Assembly: GCF_000213655.1 (NCBI RefSeq)
Contig: NC_015554.1
Location: 1,550,001 to 1,614,000, forward strand
From: Alteromonas naphthalenivorans
GTDB lineage: Bacteria; Pseudomonadota; Gammaproteobacteria; Enterobacterales; Alteromonadaceae
DNA length: 64,000 nucleotides
Reading direction: 5' to 3'
Part shown: one piece after another, positions 44,420 to 54,777 of the stretch
How positions within the stretch are numbered: the stretch's first letter is position 1
Layout of the letters: the number at the start of each line of letters is the position of its first letter
The notes under the pieces: model-generated
What the model saw: the letters and a program-made list of their open reading frames with translations, nothing else
What the model was told of the DNA's origin: nothing
The model's database searches: none
Program-made: the position numbers and the translations under genes

Positions 44420-46390
44420 ATGAATTCACAAGAACAACAAACCCTTTCTGCGTTAAAACAAAGTTTGATGCAGTCTAATCATCAGCATGTTATTGCGCAG
44501 AGTAAGCAGTTTCTTGATGCTAAACCCAGCGAAGATGCAACCCGCGAAGCCATGTATGTCATGGCAGTGGCGTACCGACTATCCGGAAATATCAAAAATG
44601 CTATTACTACGCTTTCACAGTTAGTCGGTTTGTTCCCTGATTATGGTAGAGGCTTTCAAGAGTTGGGCTACTGCTATGCTCGTGACAATGCCCACAGCGA
44701 AGCCGCCAATGCTTTTTATCAAGCAACCCGTTTTAATCCAGCGTTATTAGCTGCATGGCAGCAACTTGAAGCGATATACAAGCGTGACAATCAACCCCAA
44801 GCCCTTCTATTAGCGCAGCAGCACATCAGTTTCCTGCAAAGCTTGCCCAAACCCTTGCTTGGCGCACACGACCTTATGCACGAAGGTCAATTGCATAAAG
44901 CAGAGCAGGTCTGTCGTCAGTTTTTAGCCAAAAACAAACATCACCCTGAAGCCATGATGCTACTGGCAGAGTTAGGCGTGCAGCTAAAGGTGTATCACGA
45001 CGCTGAATTTTTACTAGAAAGCTGTGTTGCACTTTACCCTGAAAACGATAAAGCCCAAGCGGCTTATCAAGGGCTACTGGCAAAACTAGGTAAATTTCCG
45101 CAAGCCGCTAAAGTTGCACAAGCACGCTTAGCGCAACAGCCAGAAAGCTTTTCCATAAAAGTTAGCTTGGCCCACGCGTTAGTGGGGGTTGGTGAGTTGG
45201 AAGAAGCGATTGGTATTTACCATAGCTTACTGGCCGATAAACAAGATCGCCCCGCACTGTGGGTAGCCCTGGGTCATGCGTTAAAAGCGAAGGGAGACGT
45301 GAAAGAGGCCATTGCTTCTTATGAAAAAGCCGCCGCGTTCGCACCTGATTTCGGCGATGCGTATTGGAGCCTAGCCAACACAAAAACTTATCGATTTGAT
45401 GATAACGCCTTGGCGGTTATGCAACTTCAAGAAGCGTTAGAAACGACAAAGCTAGACGACAGAATTCACCTTTGCTTTGCACTAGGGAAAGGCTTTGAAG
45501 ATGCCAAGCAGGCCGACAAAGCGTTTGACTATTATGCCAAAGGTAACAGCCTTAAAAAGCGCACGCATCGATTCGACATTACCCGCACAGAAGCGGCACT
45601 TGAAGCGCAAGCATTGGCCTGCGATGCCGAATTAATGAGTGAATTTAGTGGTTGTGATGCACCAGATCCTATTTTTATTGTTGGCTTGCCAAGGGCGGGC
45701 TCTACGTTGCTAGAGCAAATTTTGGCGTCTCACTCTATGATAGATGGCACCATGGAGCTACATGATATTTTAGGCATTGCCTCTAGTTTAAGTAATCAAA
45801 AGAAAACGTACCCGTATAATCTTGCCGATTTATCTGATGAAGCGTGCATTGCCCTTGGCGAAAAATACATGGCGCAAACCCAGGCTTATCGTCAATCAGC
45901 TCCTTTCTTTATTGATAAAATGCCGAATAACTTTGTGCATATTGGGCTTATTAAACGCATTTTGCCCAACGCAAAGATTATTGATGCTAGACGTGACCCC
46001 ATGGATTGTTGTTTTAGTGGCTTTAAGCAGCTATTCGGGGAAGGGCAGGAGTTTAGCTATTCATTAGATGATATTGGCCGTTATTATTGCGCTTATGAGA
46101 AGCTAATGAACCACTGGCATACCGTATTGCCCGACCACATCCTTACCGTGCAGCACGAAGATGTGCTTGAAGATTTAGAAGGTCAGGTACATCGTATTCT
46201 TGATTATTGTGGCTTGCCATTTGAACCTGCTTGTTTGTCTTTCTATGAAACCAAAAGGGTAATTAAAACCCCCAGTTCAGAACAAGTACGCCAGCCTATA
46301 TATAAAACGGGTATGCAGCAGTGGAAGCCTTTTGAAGGCTACTTAGATGAACTTAAAGTGGCATTAACAAAGCGACCGGACGTGTCTTAG
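44420..46390 (+). CDS. TPR-sulfotransferase fusion protein
   Basis: The 656-residue protein has an N-terminal array of about ten tetratricopeptide repeats (residues 1-380; for example LAHALVGVGELEEAIGIYHS, WVALGHALKAKGDVKEAIAS) and a C-terminal sulfotransferase domain. The PAPS 5'-phosphosulfate loop is FIVGLPRAGSTLLEQILASH near residue 420, and the 3'-phosphate segment is DARRDPMDCCFSGFKQLF. It transfers sulfate to a protein, glycan or small molecule not known here. The longer frame from 44384 starts inside a terminator, so ATG 44420 is preferred. The gene converges on the N-ATPase operon with only 6 nt between stops. Confidence 0.88.
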   Translation: MNSQEQQTLSALKQSLMQSNHQHVIAQSKQFLDAKPSEDATREAMYVMAVAYRLSGNIKNAITTLSQLVGLFPDYGRGFQELGYCYARDNAHSEAANAFYQATRFNPALLAAWQQLEAIYKRDNQPQALLLAQQHISFLQSLPKPLLGAHDLMHEGQLHKAEQVCRQFLAKNKHHPEAMMLLAELGVQLKVYHDAEFLLESCVALYPENDKAQAAYQGLLAKLGKFPQAAKVAQARLAQQPESFSIKVSLAHALVGVGELEEAIGIYHSLLADKQDRPALWVALGHALKAKGDVKEAIASYEKAAAFAPDFGDAYWSLANTKTYRFDDNALAVMQLQEALETTKLDDRIHLCFALGKGFEDAKQADKAFDYYAKGNSLKKRTHRFDITRTEAALEAQALACDAELMSEFSGCDAPDPIFIVGLPRAGSTLLEQILASHSMIDGTMELHDILGIASSLSNQKKTYPYNLADLSDEACIALGEKYMAQTQAYRQSAPFFIDKMPNNFVHIGLIKRILPNAKIIDARRDPMDCCFSGFKQLFGEGQEFSYSLDDIGRYYCAYEKLMNHWHTVLPDHILTVQHEDVLEDLEGQVHRILDYCGLPFEPACLSFYETKRVIKTPSSEQVRQPIYKTGMQQWKPFEGYLDELKVALTKRPDVS

Positions 46391-46396
46391 GGAATT

Positions 46397-47314
46397 TTAT
46401 GGCCGGGCTTTCACACTTGGCTTAAACGACAGGGCTTCAAATCCGCTTACTAAATCGGAAAGCTCTTCATCAATGCCTTGCTGCCGTTGGCGGTGAAATT
46501 GTCGGGAAAGTTCGGTTTGAAGTTCTTCTATGTTTTTTTCGGCTCGTTGCATGGCCGTTAATCTACTTGCGTTTTCACTGGCCAATGATTCAGTGCATGC
46601 TTTATACAAGGTAGTAAATAAATACTCGCCAATTAACGCACTAAACGTTCTCTTTGTATCAGTAAGCAACTGAGGTAAACAGCGGGAAGGCCAACGCGTT
46701 ACTGTTAGCTTTTGTTGCCATTCGCTATCAAGCGGCAATACCTTCTGAGTACATGTCTCGTATTTTGCGTTGGGTAAACTACGATTAAATACAATGTGTA
46801 GTGCACATAGTTCATTTGTTTGCTGTAGTGCTTCTATTTCTTGCAGCAATGAAGTGACCAACCCTGTTACTGCATTAATTGAATTAGGGAGCGCAAATGG
46901 CTGCTCTAGAGGTATCTTCAAACTACTTAAGTGAGTTTGAATACGTTCACCAATAGCCCACACCCGCTTTTCGCCTGGCAGCGACTTCATAGTGTTTAGC
47001 AGATGAGAAACCAAGGCATCGTTGAATTTACCGACTAGTCCCTGATCAGAACCAATGGCGATGAACCCTACCTTGCCTAAAGACGTTGTTTTGTTCACTG
47101 TTGAATAGTTTACTGCTTTGCTATTTATCTGATTACTATGAAAATAAGCTACTAATCCGAGCTGTACAGTTTTGTAATAATCATCAAGTGCTGACACCGC
47201 CGTTTCATACTGGCTAATATTCGCTGCTGCCATGGCCTTCATGGTTCTCACCACCGATTTCAAGTCGGTGGCGCTATTAATTTTGCGTTGTAAACCGCTG
47301 CTTAGCTCTCCCAT
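46397..47314 (-). CDS. atpG: N-ATPase gamma subunit
   Basis: The 305-residue gamma subunit forms the central rotor shaft. The N-terminal helix reads MGELSSGLQRKINSATDLKS with VVRTMKAMAAANISQYE, and the C-terminal helix ends with ENASRLTAMQRAEKNIEELQ. The sequence between is divergent from standard gamma subunits, as usual for N-ATPases. It is the last gene of the atpDCQRBEFAG operon. The start codon lies in the last unit of a 14-bp tandem repeat that creates three more ATGs upstream in other frames. Confidence 0.85.
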   Translation of the reverse strand: MGELSSGLQRKINSATDLKSVVRTMKAMAAANISQYETAVSALDDYYKTVQLGLVAYFHSNQINSKAVNYSTVNKTTSLGKVGFIAIGSDQGLVGKFNDALVSHLLNTMKSLPGEKRVWAIGERIQTHLSSLKIPLEQPFALPNSINAVTGLVTSLLQEIEALQQTNELCALHIVFNRSLPNAKYETCTQKVLPLDSEWQQKLTVTRWPSRCLPQLLTDTKRTFSALIGEYLFTTLYKACTESLASENASRLTAMQRAEKNIEELQTELSRQFHRQRQQGIDEELSDLVSGFEALSFKPSVKARP

Positions 47315-47356
47315 GTTAGCTCTTCCATGTTAGCTCGCCCATATTAACTCGCCCAT
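47311..47356 (-). repeat. 14-bp tandem repeat carrying four ATG starts at atpG
   Basis: On the minus strand the module GAGCTAACATGG and variants recur every 14 bp; ATGs stand at 47356, 47342, 47328 and 47314. Only the last opens atpG. The first three open eight-codon frames (such as MGELTWKS) that each end at TAA inside the next copies. Confidence 0.85.
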
Positions 47357-47408
47357 TCTAGCGCTGTACTTTGGTTTACTCATTGGCTCTGCCATAGTAG
47401 CTCCCACG

Positions 47409-48977
47409 TCAGCGCTCCGTGCCAGTTGTCGTTTTAGTATCTGCTGTTGATGCCACACTTGCCAGTTTTGTCTTTATCATCGTCATTACAGTGTCGCTTT
47501 CTTCATCGGATAATGGCTGTGCTGACGCTAATTTTTCATACAATGCTGGGGCTAGCGTACCAAGCCCATCAATGATTGAATCTTGCGCGCTATCAATTAC
47601 GTTAAGTGGAATGGTGTCAAGTAACCCCTTTGTTAGGGCGAGTAAAATGGCAATTTGTGCGGCTACTGAAAAGGGATGAGATTCCGCTTGTTTCATACAA
47701 GCTCGAATGCGTAGCCCGTGTTCAATAGCCAAAAGACTATCGGAGTCTAGTCGTGCACCAAAGCGTGCAAAGGTTTCTAGTTCTTCGAATTGGGCATACG
47801 CTAACTTTAGGGCACCTGAAACCTTTCTAAACGCTGGTTTCTGTGCTTTGCCGCCAACACGAGATACCGATTTCCCTACATCTATTGCGGGTAGCACACC
47901 AAGAGAAAACAACGTAGGCGATAAGTATATTTGCCCATCAGTAATAGAGATTAAATTAGTCGGTATATAAGCCGACATATTTTGCTCTTCAGTTTCAATG
48001 ATAGGCAGGGCGGTGAGTGAGCCGCCACCTAGTGCTTCGTTTAAGTGTGTGGATCGCTCTAGAAGCCGTGAATGCAGATAAAAAATATCTCCAGGAAAGG
48101 CTTCTCGTCCAGGTGGTCTGCGAAGGAGTAATGATAGTTCACGATAAGAGCGAGCATGCTGCGTTAAGTCATCGTAAACAATAAGAACATCTTTACCTTG
48201 TTGCGTGAAATACTCAGCAATACTGGTTGCCGCATAAGGTGCAATGTAATCGAGCCCGGGGGGATCATTTCCTTCTGTGACCATAACCACCGTGTATTCC
48301 ATGGCACTGTTGCGTTGTAATGTAGTGATGGTTTTGGCTACAGACGCCGACTTTTGACCTATGGCGCAATAAACGCAAAGTACGTTTTTGTCTTTTTGAT
48401 TTAAAATAGTGTCGATAGCTATTGCTGTTTTGCCCGTTTGACGGTCGCCCAAAATTAATTCACGTTGGCCACGACCAATGGGTAATAAAGCATCCAATGC
48501 TTTTACCCCGGTTTGTAAAGGCTCTGTAACAGGGGAACGTGACATAATGTCTGGCGCAGGTCGTTCAATAGGAAACCGCTCCCGAGTAACAATATTACCT
48601 TTAGCGTCTAGCGCATTGCCTAATGGATCGATAACTCTGCCTATCAGCCCGTTGCCCACGGCTATATCCATTACGCGGCCGGTGCGTTTAACTTCATCAC
48701 CCGCATGCAGCGCAGTGTAGTCACCTAGCATAATGACGCCAATCTCATGCTCATCAATATTAAATGCTATACCGTAAATATCGTTTGGAAAAAGCAGTAA
48801 TTCTTCAAAGCCAGCCCCGAATAAGCCTGACACAATAGCAATGCCAGCGGATACGCTTTCAACGGTGCCCATCTCTTGTAAGCTGACATCCGGAATATGC
48901 GATTCTCGAATATACTCAAGTTGATTGAACACATATTGATAGCGTTTTTTTAAGGCATTGTTGTTTGCGTCGTTCAT
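47409..48977 (-). CDS. atpA: N-ATPase alpha subunit
   Basis: The 522-residue non-catalytic F1 subunit has the P-loop GDRQTGKTAIAIDTILNQ, the preceding LLPIGRGQRELI, the visible YDDLTQHARSYRELSLLLRRPPGREAFPGD segment in two parts, and ISITDGQIYLSPTLF with the SRVGGKAQ region. Length is close to that of normal AtpA (about 510). It is the eighth gene of the operon and lies 9 nt after atpF. It has the typical N-ATPase divergence at the N-terminus. It forms the hexamer with AtpD. Confidence 0.92.
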   Translation of the reverse strand: MNDANNNALKKRYQYVFNQLEYIRESHIPDVSLQEMGTVESVSAGIAIVSGLFGAGFEELLLFPNDIYGIAFNIDEHEIGVIMLGDYTALHAGDEVKRTGRVMDIAVGNGLIGRVIDPLGNALDAKGNIVTRERFPIERPAPDIMSRSPVTEPLQTGVKALDALLPIGRGQRELILGDRQTGKTAIAIDTILNQKDKNVLCVYCAIGQKSASVAKTITTLQRNSAMEYTVVMVTEGNDPPGLDYIAPYAATSIAEYFTQQGKDVLIVYDDLTQHARSYRELSLLLRRPPGREAFPGDIFYLHSRLLERSTHLNEALGGGSLTALPIIETEEQNMSAYIPTNLISITDGQIYLSPTLFSLGVLPAIDVGKSVSRVGGKAQKPAFRKVSGALKLAYAQFEELETFARFGARLDSDSLLAIEHGLRIRACMKQAESHPFSVAAQIAILLALTKGLLDTIPLNVIDSAQDSIIDGLGTLAPALYEKLASAQPLSDEESDTVMTMIKTKLASVASTADTKTTTGTER

Positions 48978-48986
48978 GTTATGACC

Positions 48987-49853
48987 TTAACGGTTAGCGC
49001 TTAACGAATGGTGTTCGTTGTGGGCGGGCATATTTGCGCGATTTTCTTCATACTGAGCATCAATAGACAGCGCTACCTCGTACTGCAATGCACTCAACAT
49101 TTCATTAGCGCTCCAACTGAGTTTCCAACCGCCAAAGCTAAGTGCTAAACCCGCAATTAACTGAGGGTCTACCTCTAAGTTGAGGGTTATAGTCAGGCTA
49201 TCGCCGCCAGTCTGTTCCGTAGCCCGTTGGGAGGGTTGGTCAGTTAGTATGTCTTCTAAACATGCTTTTAGGTGCTCACATTGTGGTTGTGATAAAGGGG
49301 CGATACTACGTACTGTGGCTTGCCCTTGGTTTTTTTTGATAGCTAGGCATAACTCATGGTGTTGCGCTTCGTTAAGGGCCTTAAGGTGCGATAAAAGCTT
49401 GTCGAACATTTTATCTTGAAGTTGTAGGTCTGCGAGTTCACTTATTACCTTATGACTAAGGGCAAACACTTCTTTCACGCTTTTATCAATCACTTCGTTT
49501 TGTAACATTTGAATTTCAGTATTCAGCGCATTGGTGCGTTTTATTGATAATGCATCTGCTTGTGCTTTTGCATCTTGTAAGGCGGCTAAGGTTGCTTTGT
49601 GTGCTTCTGCTTTGGCTAATTCAATAATGGTTGAACGTTCAGCATCTATATTGGTTAGTTTTTCTTTATATTGAGCTTCAAGGTTCTCTGCGTGTTTCTT
49701 TTGGGTCTCGGCATTAGATAGAACACTAGCAATTTTATGTTCACGGGCATCAATGCCATCAAGAATAGGCCGGTATAAAAAGCGCTTAAGCAGCCACACT
49801 AATATCAAAAAATTGATAATTTGTGCAATAACAGTAAACCAATCGATAGGCAT
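48987..49853 (-). CDS. atpF: N-ATPase b subunit with delta-like C-terminal domain
   Basis: The 288-residue protein starts with one membrane helix (FTVIAQIINFLILVWLLKRF) and LYRPILDGIDAREHKI, then a long charged helix to about residue 155 as in b subunits (usually about 156 residues). The additional 130 residues end in a delta-like motif, LNLEVDPQLIAGLALSFGGW with LSWSANEMLSALQYEVA. The operon has no separate atpH. The extended AtpF probably provides both stalk and delta functions, as described for N-ATPases. It lies 3 nt after atpE. Confidence 0.88.
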   Translation of the reverse strand: MPIDWFTVIAQIINFLILVWLLKRFLYRPILDGIDAREHKIASVLSNAETQKKHAENLEAQYKEKLTNIDAERSTIIELAKAEAHKATLAALQDAKAQADALSIKRTNALNTEIQMLQNEVIDKSVKEVFALSHKVISELADLQLQDKMFDKLLSHLKALNEAQHHELCLAIKKNQGQATVRSIAPLSQPQCEHLKACLEDILTDQPSQRATEQTGGDSLTITLNLEVDPQLIAGLALSFGGWKLSWSANEMLSALQYEVALSIDAQYEENRANMPAHNEHHSLSANR

Positions 49854-49856
49854 GGT

Positions 49857-50135
49857 TTAGCCTCCATTTTGGGCAATAAAATAATTCCAAAACGGGTTAC
49901 TGAATAACACAATCATTGAGACTACAAAGCAATAGATAGCAGTTGACTCAATCATGGCGAGCCCTACAAATAAAGTACGGGTAATGGTGGGGGACGCATC
50001 GGGCTGTTGGGCAAGCGCGTTTAGCGCACTGGCAACTGCTTTTCCTTCTGCAAGCGATGGCCCCAGCACACCAATACCTATGGTAAGACCTGCGGTGATA
50101 ATTGAGCAAATTGCTATTAACGTAAGACTGTCCAT
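49857..50135 (-). CDS. atpE: N-ATPase c subunit (rotor ring)
   Basis: The 92-residue hairpin protein has two membrane helices and the polar loop LAQQPDAS. The ion site on helix 2 reads FVGLAMIESTAIY, giving E63, S64, T65 and Y68, the sodium-type signature. On helix 1, GVLGPSLAEGKAV places E30 where the Ilyobacter sodium ring has Gln32. Two carboxylates in the site are a known feature of N-ATPase rings and make H+ versus Na+ choice uncertain. It overlaps atpB by one base. Confidence 0.92.
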   Translation of the reverse strand: MDSLTLIAICSIITAGLTIGIGVLGPSLAEGKAVASALNALAQQPDASPTITRTLFVGLAMIESTAIYCFVVSMIVLFSNPFWNYFIAQNGG

Positions 50136-50845
50136 TATTCTGCCTTTTGTTGTGGTGGCGTTAGGGTAAGGGAGGCTTTCGCACTAACCGTGCTGGCAGC
50201 GGCAATGTAAACCGATGCCAATACAAAAAAGATATAGGCTTGAACCATACCGGTTAGCAGGCCAAGCAGTGACATAACAACAGGAAAAATTAGCGGCGAA
50301 ATAACCAGTAGAATGGCTAAGATCATGGCGCCACTCATCATGTTTCCAAACAAGCGTACGGCAAGGGCTAGGGTGCGTGACAACTCGCCTACAATATTGA
50401 AGGGCAACATGAAATACGTGGGTTCCGTGTAAGAAAGTAGATATTGTTTCACCCCTTTGTTTTTTATTCCGTAAAAAGGCACAGATACAAATACACAAAA
50501 AGCCAGCGCAAGGGTGGTGGATAAGGAGCTACTAGGCGGCTCAAATCCAGGGAAAATAGTCAGTAGATTTGCCATTGCAATGAACAAAAACAATGTGCCC
50601 AGAAACCCCATGTAGCGTCGCGGCTTATCTAAGCCTGCATCTGAAATTTGGTCATTGATGGTGATGACTATTATTTCTAAGGCATTTTGCCAGCGTGAGT
50701 GGTGATTCTTTTTATTGAGGTTACGAGTGATAAAATAGGCGCTAACCACCAGTATCGCCATAATGACCCACGTAAAAACAAGCGTAGCGCTCATTTTAAT
50801 TACGCCATATTGCCAATAAATAATTTCATCCGGGCTAAGGTGCAT
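50135..50845 (-). CDS. atpB: N-ATPase a subunit (stator channel)
   Basis: The 236-residue membrane protein has five or six helices. The essential arginine stands in LSRTLALAVRLFGNMMSGAM (R of AVRLFGNM). The AtpB signature near the N-terminus is RYMGFLGTLFLFIAMANLLT followed by FPGFEPPSSSLSTTLALA. It forms the half-channels next to the c ring. The gene start overlaps the end of atpR, and its stop touches atpE. Length is a little shorter than AtpB of standard operons (about 270). Confidence 0.92.
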   Translation of the reverse strand: MHLSPDEIIYWQYGVIKMSATLVFTWVIMAILVVSAYFITRNLNKKNHHSRWQNALEIIVITINDQISDAGLDKPRRYMGFLGTLFLFIAMANLLTIFPGFEPPSSSLSTTLALAFCVFVSVPFYGIKNKGVKQYLLSYTEPTYFMLPFNIVGELSRTLALAVRLFGNMMSGAMILAILLVISPLIFPVVMSLLGLLTGMVQAYIFFVLASVYIAAASTVSAKASLTLTPPQQKAE

Positions 50846-51161
50846 GATGTAGCGCTCCTTTCTCTGCGCCGGTAGGATTGGCGTTATTAGTGATTTTAGT
50901 CATTAATATTCTGCCTATCACAAAACCCGCCAAGCAGGCTGATAGACGCCAAATATCATTATTACCCACCCAGTAAAAAACACTGATTGCCGTCCCCATG
51001 CGTAGCAATAAGCTACTTAAGAACCATAGCGCTGGATGCGTGGCATTCATGCCTTTTTTTACGGTAAACCACAGGGCATAGAAAAAACAGCAACCTAGCA
51101 TTGTGCCTATTAGAAAAGGCAAAATAAGTGAGGTTAAACTTAAATTGTCGATGGGTATCAT
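50835..51161 (-). CDS. atpR: N-ATPase subunit AtpR
   Basis: The 108-residue membrane protein has three helices (about 10-32, 43-62, 68-86). The positive residue in the second helix (SSLLLRMGTAISVFYWV) fits AtpR, a small protein found only in N-ATPase operons and thought to interact with the c ring during assembly. It is the fourth gene in atpDCQRBEFAG. The start is AUG after AAGGAGCTACTTAGCA, a good ribosome site; it overlaps atpB by 11 nt. Confidence 0.88.
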   Translation of the reverse strand: MIPIDNLSLTSLILPFLIGTMLGCCFFYALWFTVKKGMNATHPALWFLSSLLLRMGTAISVFYWVGNNDIWRLSACLAGFVIGRILMTKITNNANPTGAEKGALHHAP

Positions 51162-51175
51162 TGCTAAGTAGCTCC

Positions 51176-51586
51176 TTATTCGTTTTCTTTACTTGTTTTC
51201 GTTTTGGGCACAGTGTTTGCCTTAGTGGGAGCTTTAGTGTTGGCCTTCATGTTGACGGTAGGGCTATGCATTGCTGCATACTCTTTGCTAACCCAATTCC
51301 ACGCAATAAAGCAGCCTAACGTTAACCCTGCCAGCAAAAATATAAGCGTATAAGCGCGAGAATCACTAATACTGGCGTCAAGCCAAATGCCTAATGCAAT
51401 ACCCAACAGCGTGGGAAGTGCCACAGACCAACCCACAACCCCCATTAATCCCAACCCAAACCATACGCCTGGGTGTTTATGGCGCTTAGCATGTAACTTT
51501 AATGCCACCTTCTTATTTACATGATGAGACATGCTGTGTGAGCGGCGCGGTGTAGTGTTTTTAGCATTGACAGTTGGTTTATCCAT
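51176..51586 (-). CDS. atpQ: N-ATPase subunit AtpQ (AtpI-like)
   Basis: The 136-residue protein has two membrane helices (about 42-67 and 80-98) in an AtpI-like arrangement (GLGLMGVVGWSVALPTLLGI, then LAGLTLGCFIAWNWV). AtpQ/AtpI proteins help in assembly or Mg2+ handling. The N-terminus is basic, and the C-terminal 25 residues are a lysine/threonine/alanine repeat (KANTKAPTKANTVPKTKT), a low-complexity extension not needed by the family. It follows atpC by 4 nt. Confidence 0.85.
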   Translation of the reverse strand: MDKPTVNAKNTTPRRSHSMSHHVNKKVALKLHAKRHKHPGVWFGLGLMGVVGWSVALPTLLGIALGIWLDASISDSRAYTLIFLLAGLTLGCFIAWNWVSKEYAAMHSPTVNMKANTKAPTKANTVPKTKTSKENE

Positions 51587-51590
51587 TAAG

Positions 51591-53436
<1,846 letters not shown>

Positions 53437-53449
53437 CTATCACACCAAT

Positions 53450-53491
53450 AGAATACGCCGTTTATTTATTGAACAATTTGACCTTTATCAA
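53450..53491 (-). promoter_or_regulatory. N-ATPase promoter with FNR-like site
   Basis: On the minus strand TTGATAAAGGTCAA (53491-53478) matches the FNR consensus TTGAT-N4-ATCAA at 9 of 10 positions. The -10-like TATTCT lies at 53455-53450. The site's centre is about 32 bp from the -10 centre, so it falls near -41.5, the class II FNR position. There is no good -35, as expected for an activated promoter. Confidence 0.5.
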
Positions 53492-53668
53492 ACATTTTGA
53501 ATGTTTGATTTAAATTCACACCCATTCAAATATAAATCTACATTGAATTTGAGTATGAACTTCAGGCGGTGATAACATAAGACAATAAGTATGGCTCATG
53601 CCTTTGTCGTGAATTTTAGTCGGGTATCTTAATCGGGTATTGGGCCGGGCAATGATACCCCTCATTAC

Positions 53669-53796
53669 CGTTCGCTACTGTGATCGGTGATTAATAGTAT
53701 CGGTGAACAATGGACCCGTTGTTGGATGGAATCGCTGATGAATGGTACCGTTGATGGATAAAACCGTTGATCAATGAAACTCTTGATGAAATCAGC
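53669..53796. repeat. Eight degenerate 16-bp tandem repeats
   Basis: Units begin every 16 bp at 53669, 53685, 53701, 53717, 53733, 53749, 53765 and 53781, with a consensus near CGTTGATGAATGGAAC. The phase is exact across 128 bp although the copies have diverged. The array lies in the noncoding region between the N-ATPase promoter and a lipoprotein gene. Confidence 0.8.
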
Positions 53797-53839
53797 ATTA
53801 GTTTGATAATGCTTACTTAATAAATGGAATTAGTAGTAT

Positions 53840-54166
53840 ATGAAAGTTTTACCTCTCGTCATCTTATCTTTAGCATGTTGCTCTTGTGCGACTGTGAAAA
53901 CAATTTCTCCTGACAACAACCATGTTCAAATTGAACATCAAGGTAAGAAAAGTTACTGCGAAGAAATACCTCGTGTATATAGTGGTTTTTCATACAATAT
54001 ATGTTTGTTAAACGGTGAACCAAGCCGACGTGAAAATATCGGTTCTACGTTTGGGAATGTCCCTTTCTTTGTTATTGATGCAGCGTTTTCTATTGTGGCT
54101 GACACTATTGTTATTCCATACACCGCAGTACAACAGATAGATAAAGGCAGCATTAACGTTAACTAA
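53840..54166 (+). CDS. YceK/YidQ-type outer-membrane lipoprotein
   Basis: The 108-residue protein has a lipoprotein signal (MKVLPLVILSLACCSCATVK; a cysteine at position 14 to 16 is lipidated) and a short domain with YSGFSYNICLLNGEPS and FFVIDAAFSIVADTIVIPYT, typical of DUF1375 YceK/YidQ lipoproteins. The function is unknown. It has weak ribosome-site sequence and probably its own promoter downstream of the 16-bp repeat array. Confidence 0.75.
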   Translation: MKVLPLVILSLACCSCATVKTISPDNNHVQIEHQGKKSYCEEIPRVYSGFSYNICLLNGEPSRRENIGSTFGNVPFFVIDAAFSIVADTIVIPYTAVQQIDKGSINVN

Positions 54167-54301
54167 ACTACACTTTCACTCGCTTCTTTATCGTTTAGCT
54201 CCTCGTGTAAAAATATTCAACTTTACGTAAAGGCGATGGTAAGACGTCCATCGCCTCCGCTAAGGTTGATTTTACCAAGATGATAAAATGGAACGCTTGT
54301 T

Positions 54302-54511
54302 ATGAATATTAATGCGACATTGTTTGGGCAAGTTATTGTTGTATTTGCTTTACTCATGGCTGCGCTTGGCTATTACTTAGGGAAGCGAAAAACCCAATCG
54401 CCTAATCTTACCGCAGTCGTAGCGTTCTTTTCTGCACTCGTGCCGCCGTTAACAATTATATTGCTAATCGTACTGGTACTAAAAAACGATGTGAAAACGT
54501 CAAAAACATAA
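54302..54511 (+). CDS. Small two-helix membrane protein
   Basis: The 69-residue protein has two membrane helices (about 8-25 and 37-60) joined by a basic loop (GKRKTQSPN). No family is recognised. The ATG follows GGAACGCTTGTT. It stands alone between two unrelated short genes, with about 135 and 260 bp of empty sequence at each side. Confidence 0.55.
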   Translation: MNINATLFGQVIVVFALLMAALGYYLGKRKTQSPNLTAVVAFFSALVPPLTIILLIVLVLKNDVKTSKT

Positions 54512-54777
54512 CCTTGGATTAACGAAGCATGCCCGCTAAAGCTTTCGTTTAGCGCAATTTAGTAGCACCAACTTATACGCCCATTTCTGAGCTTCTAGAT
54601 TACGCCTAGAAAGACTACACCTAGAAAGGCACGCAACATATCTCGTTACACCTCACTCTTTGTCAGCAAAGCAGTTATTGTCTATTCTGCTTTTAAGCTA
54701 ATTGCACCGGGCGTGTCGCTTTCAATTCACCTAGAAGCATCTATAAGCGGCTCAAACTGCGTCACATACACGTGGGA

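Noticed and set aside
53669..53796. 16-bp array as CRISPR or coding repeat
   Set aside because: No spacers exist, units are degenerate, and 16 bp does not keep a reading frame.
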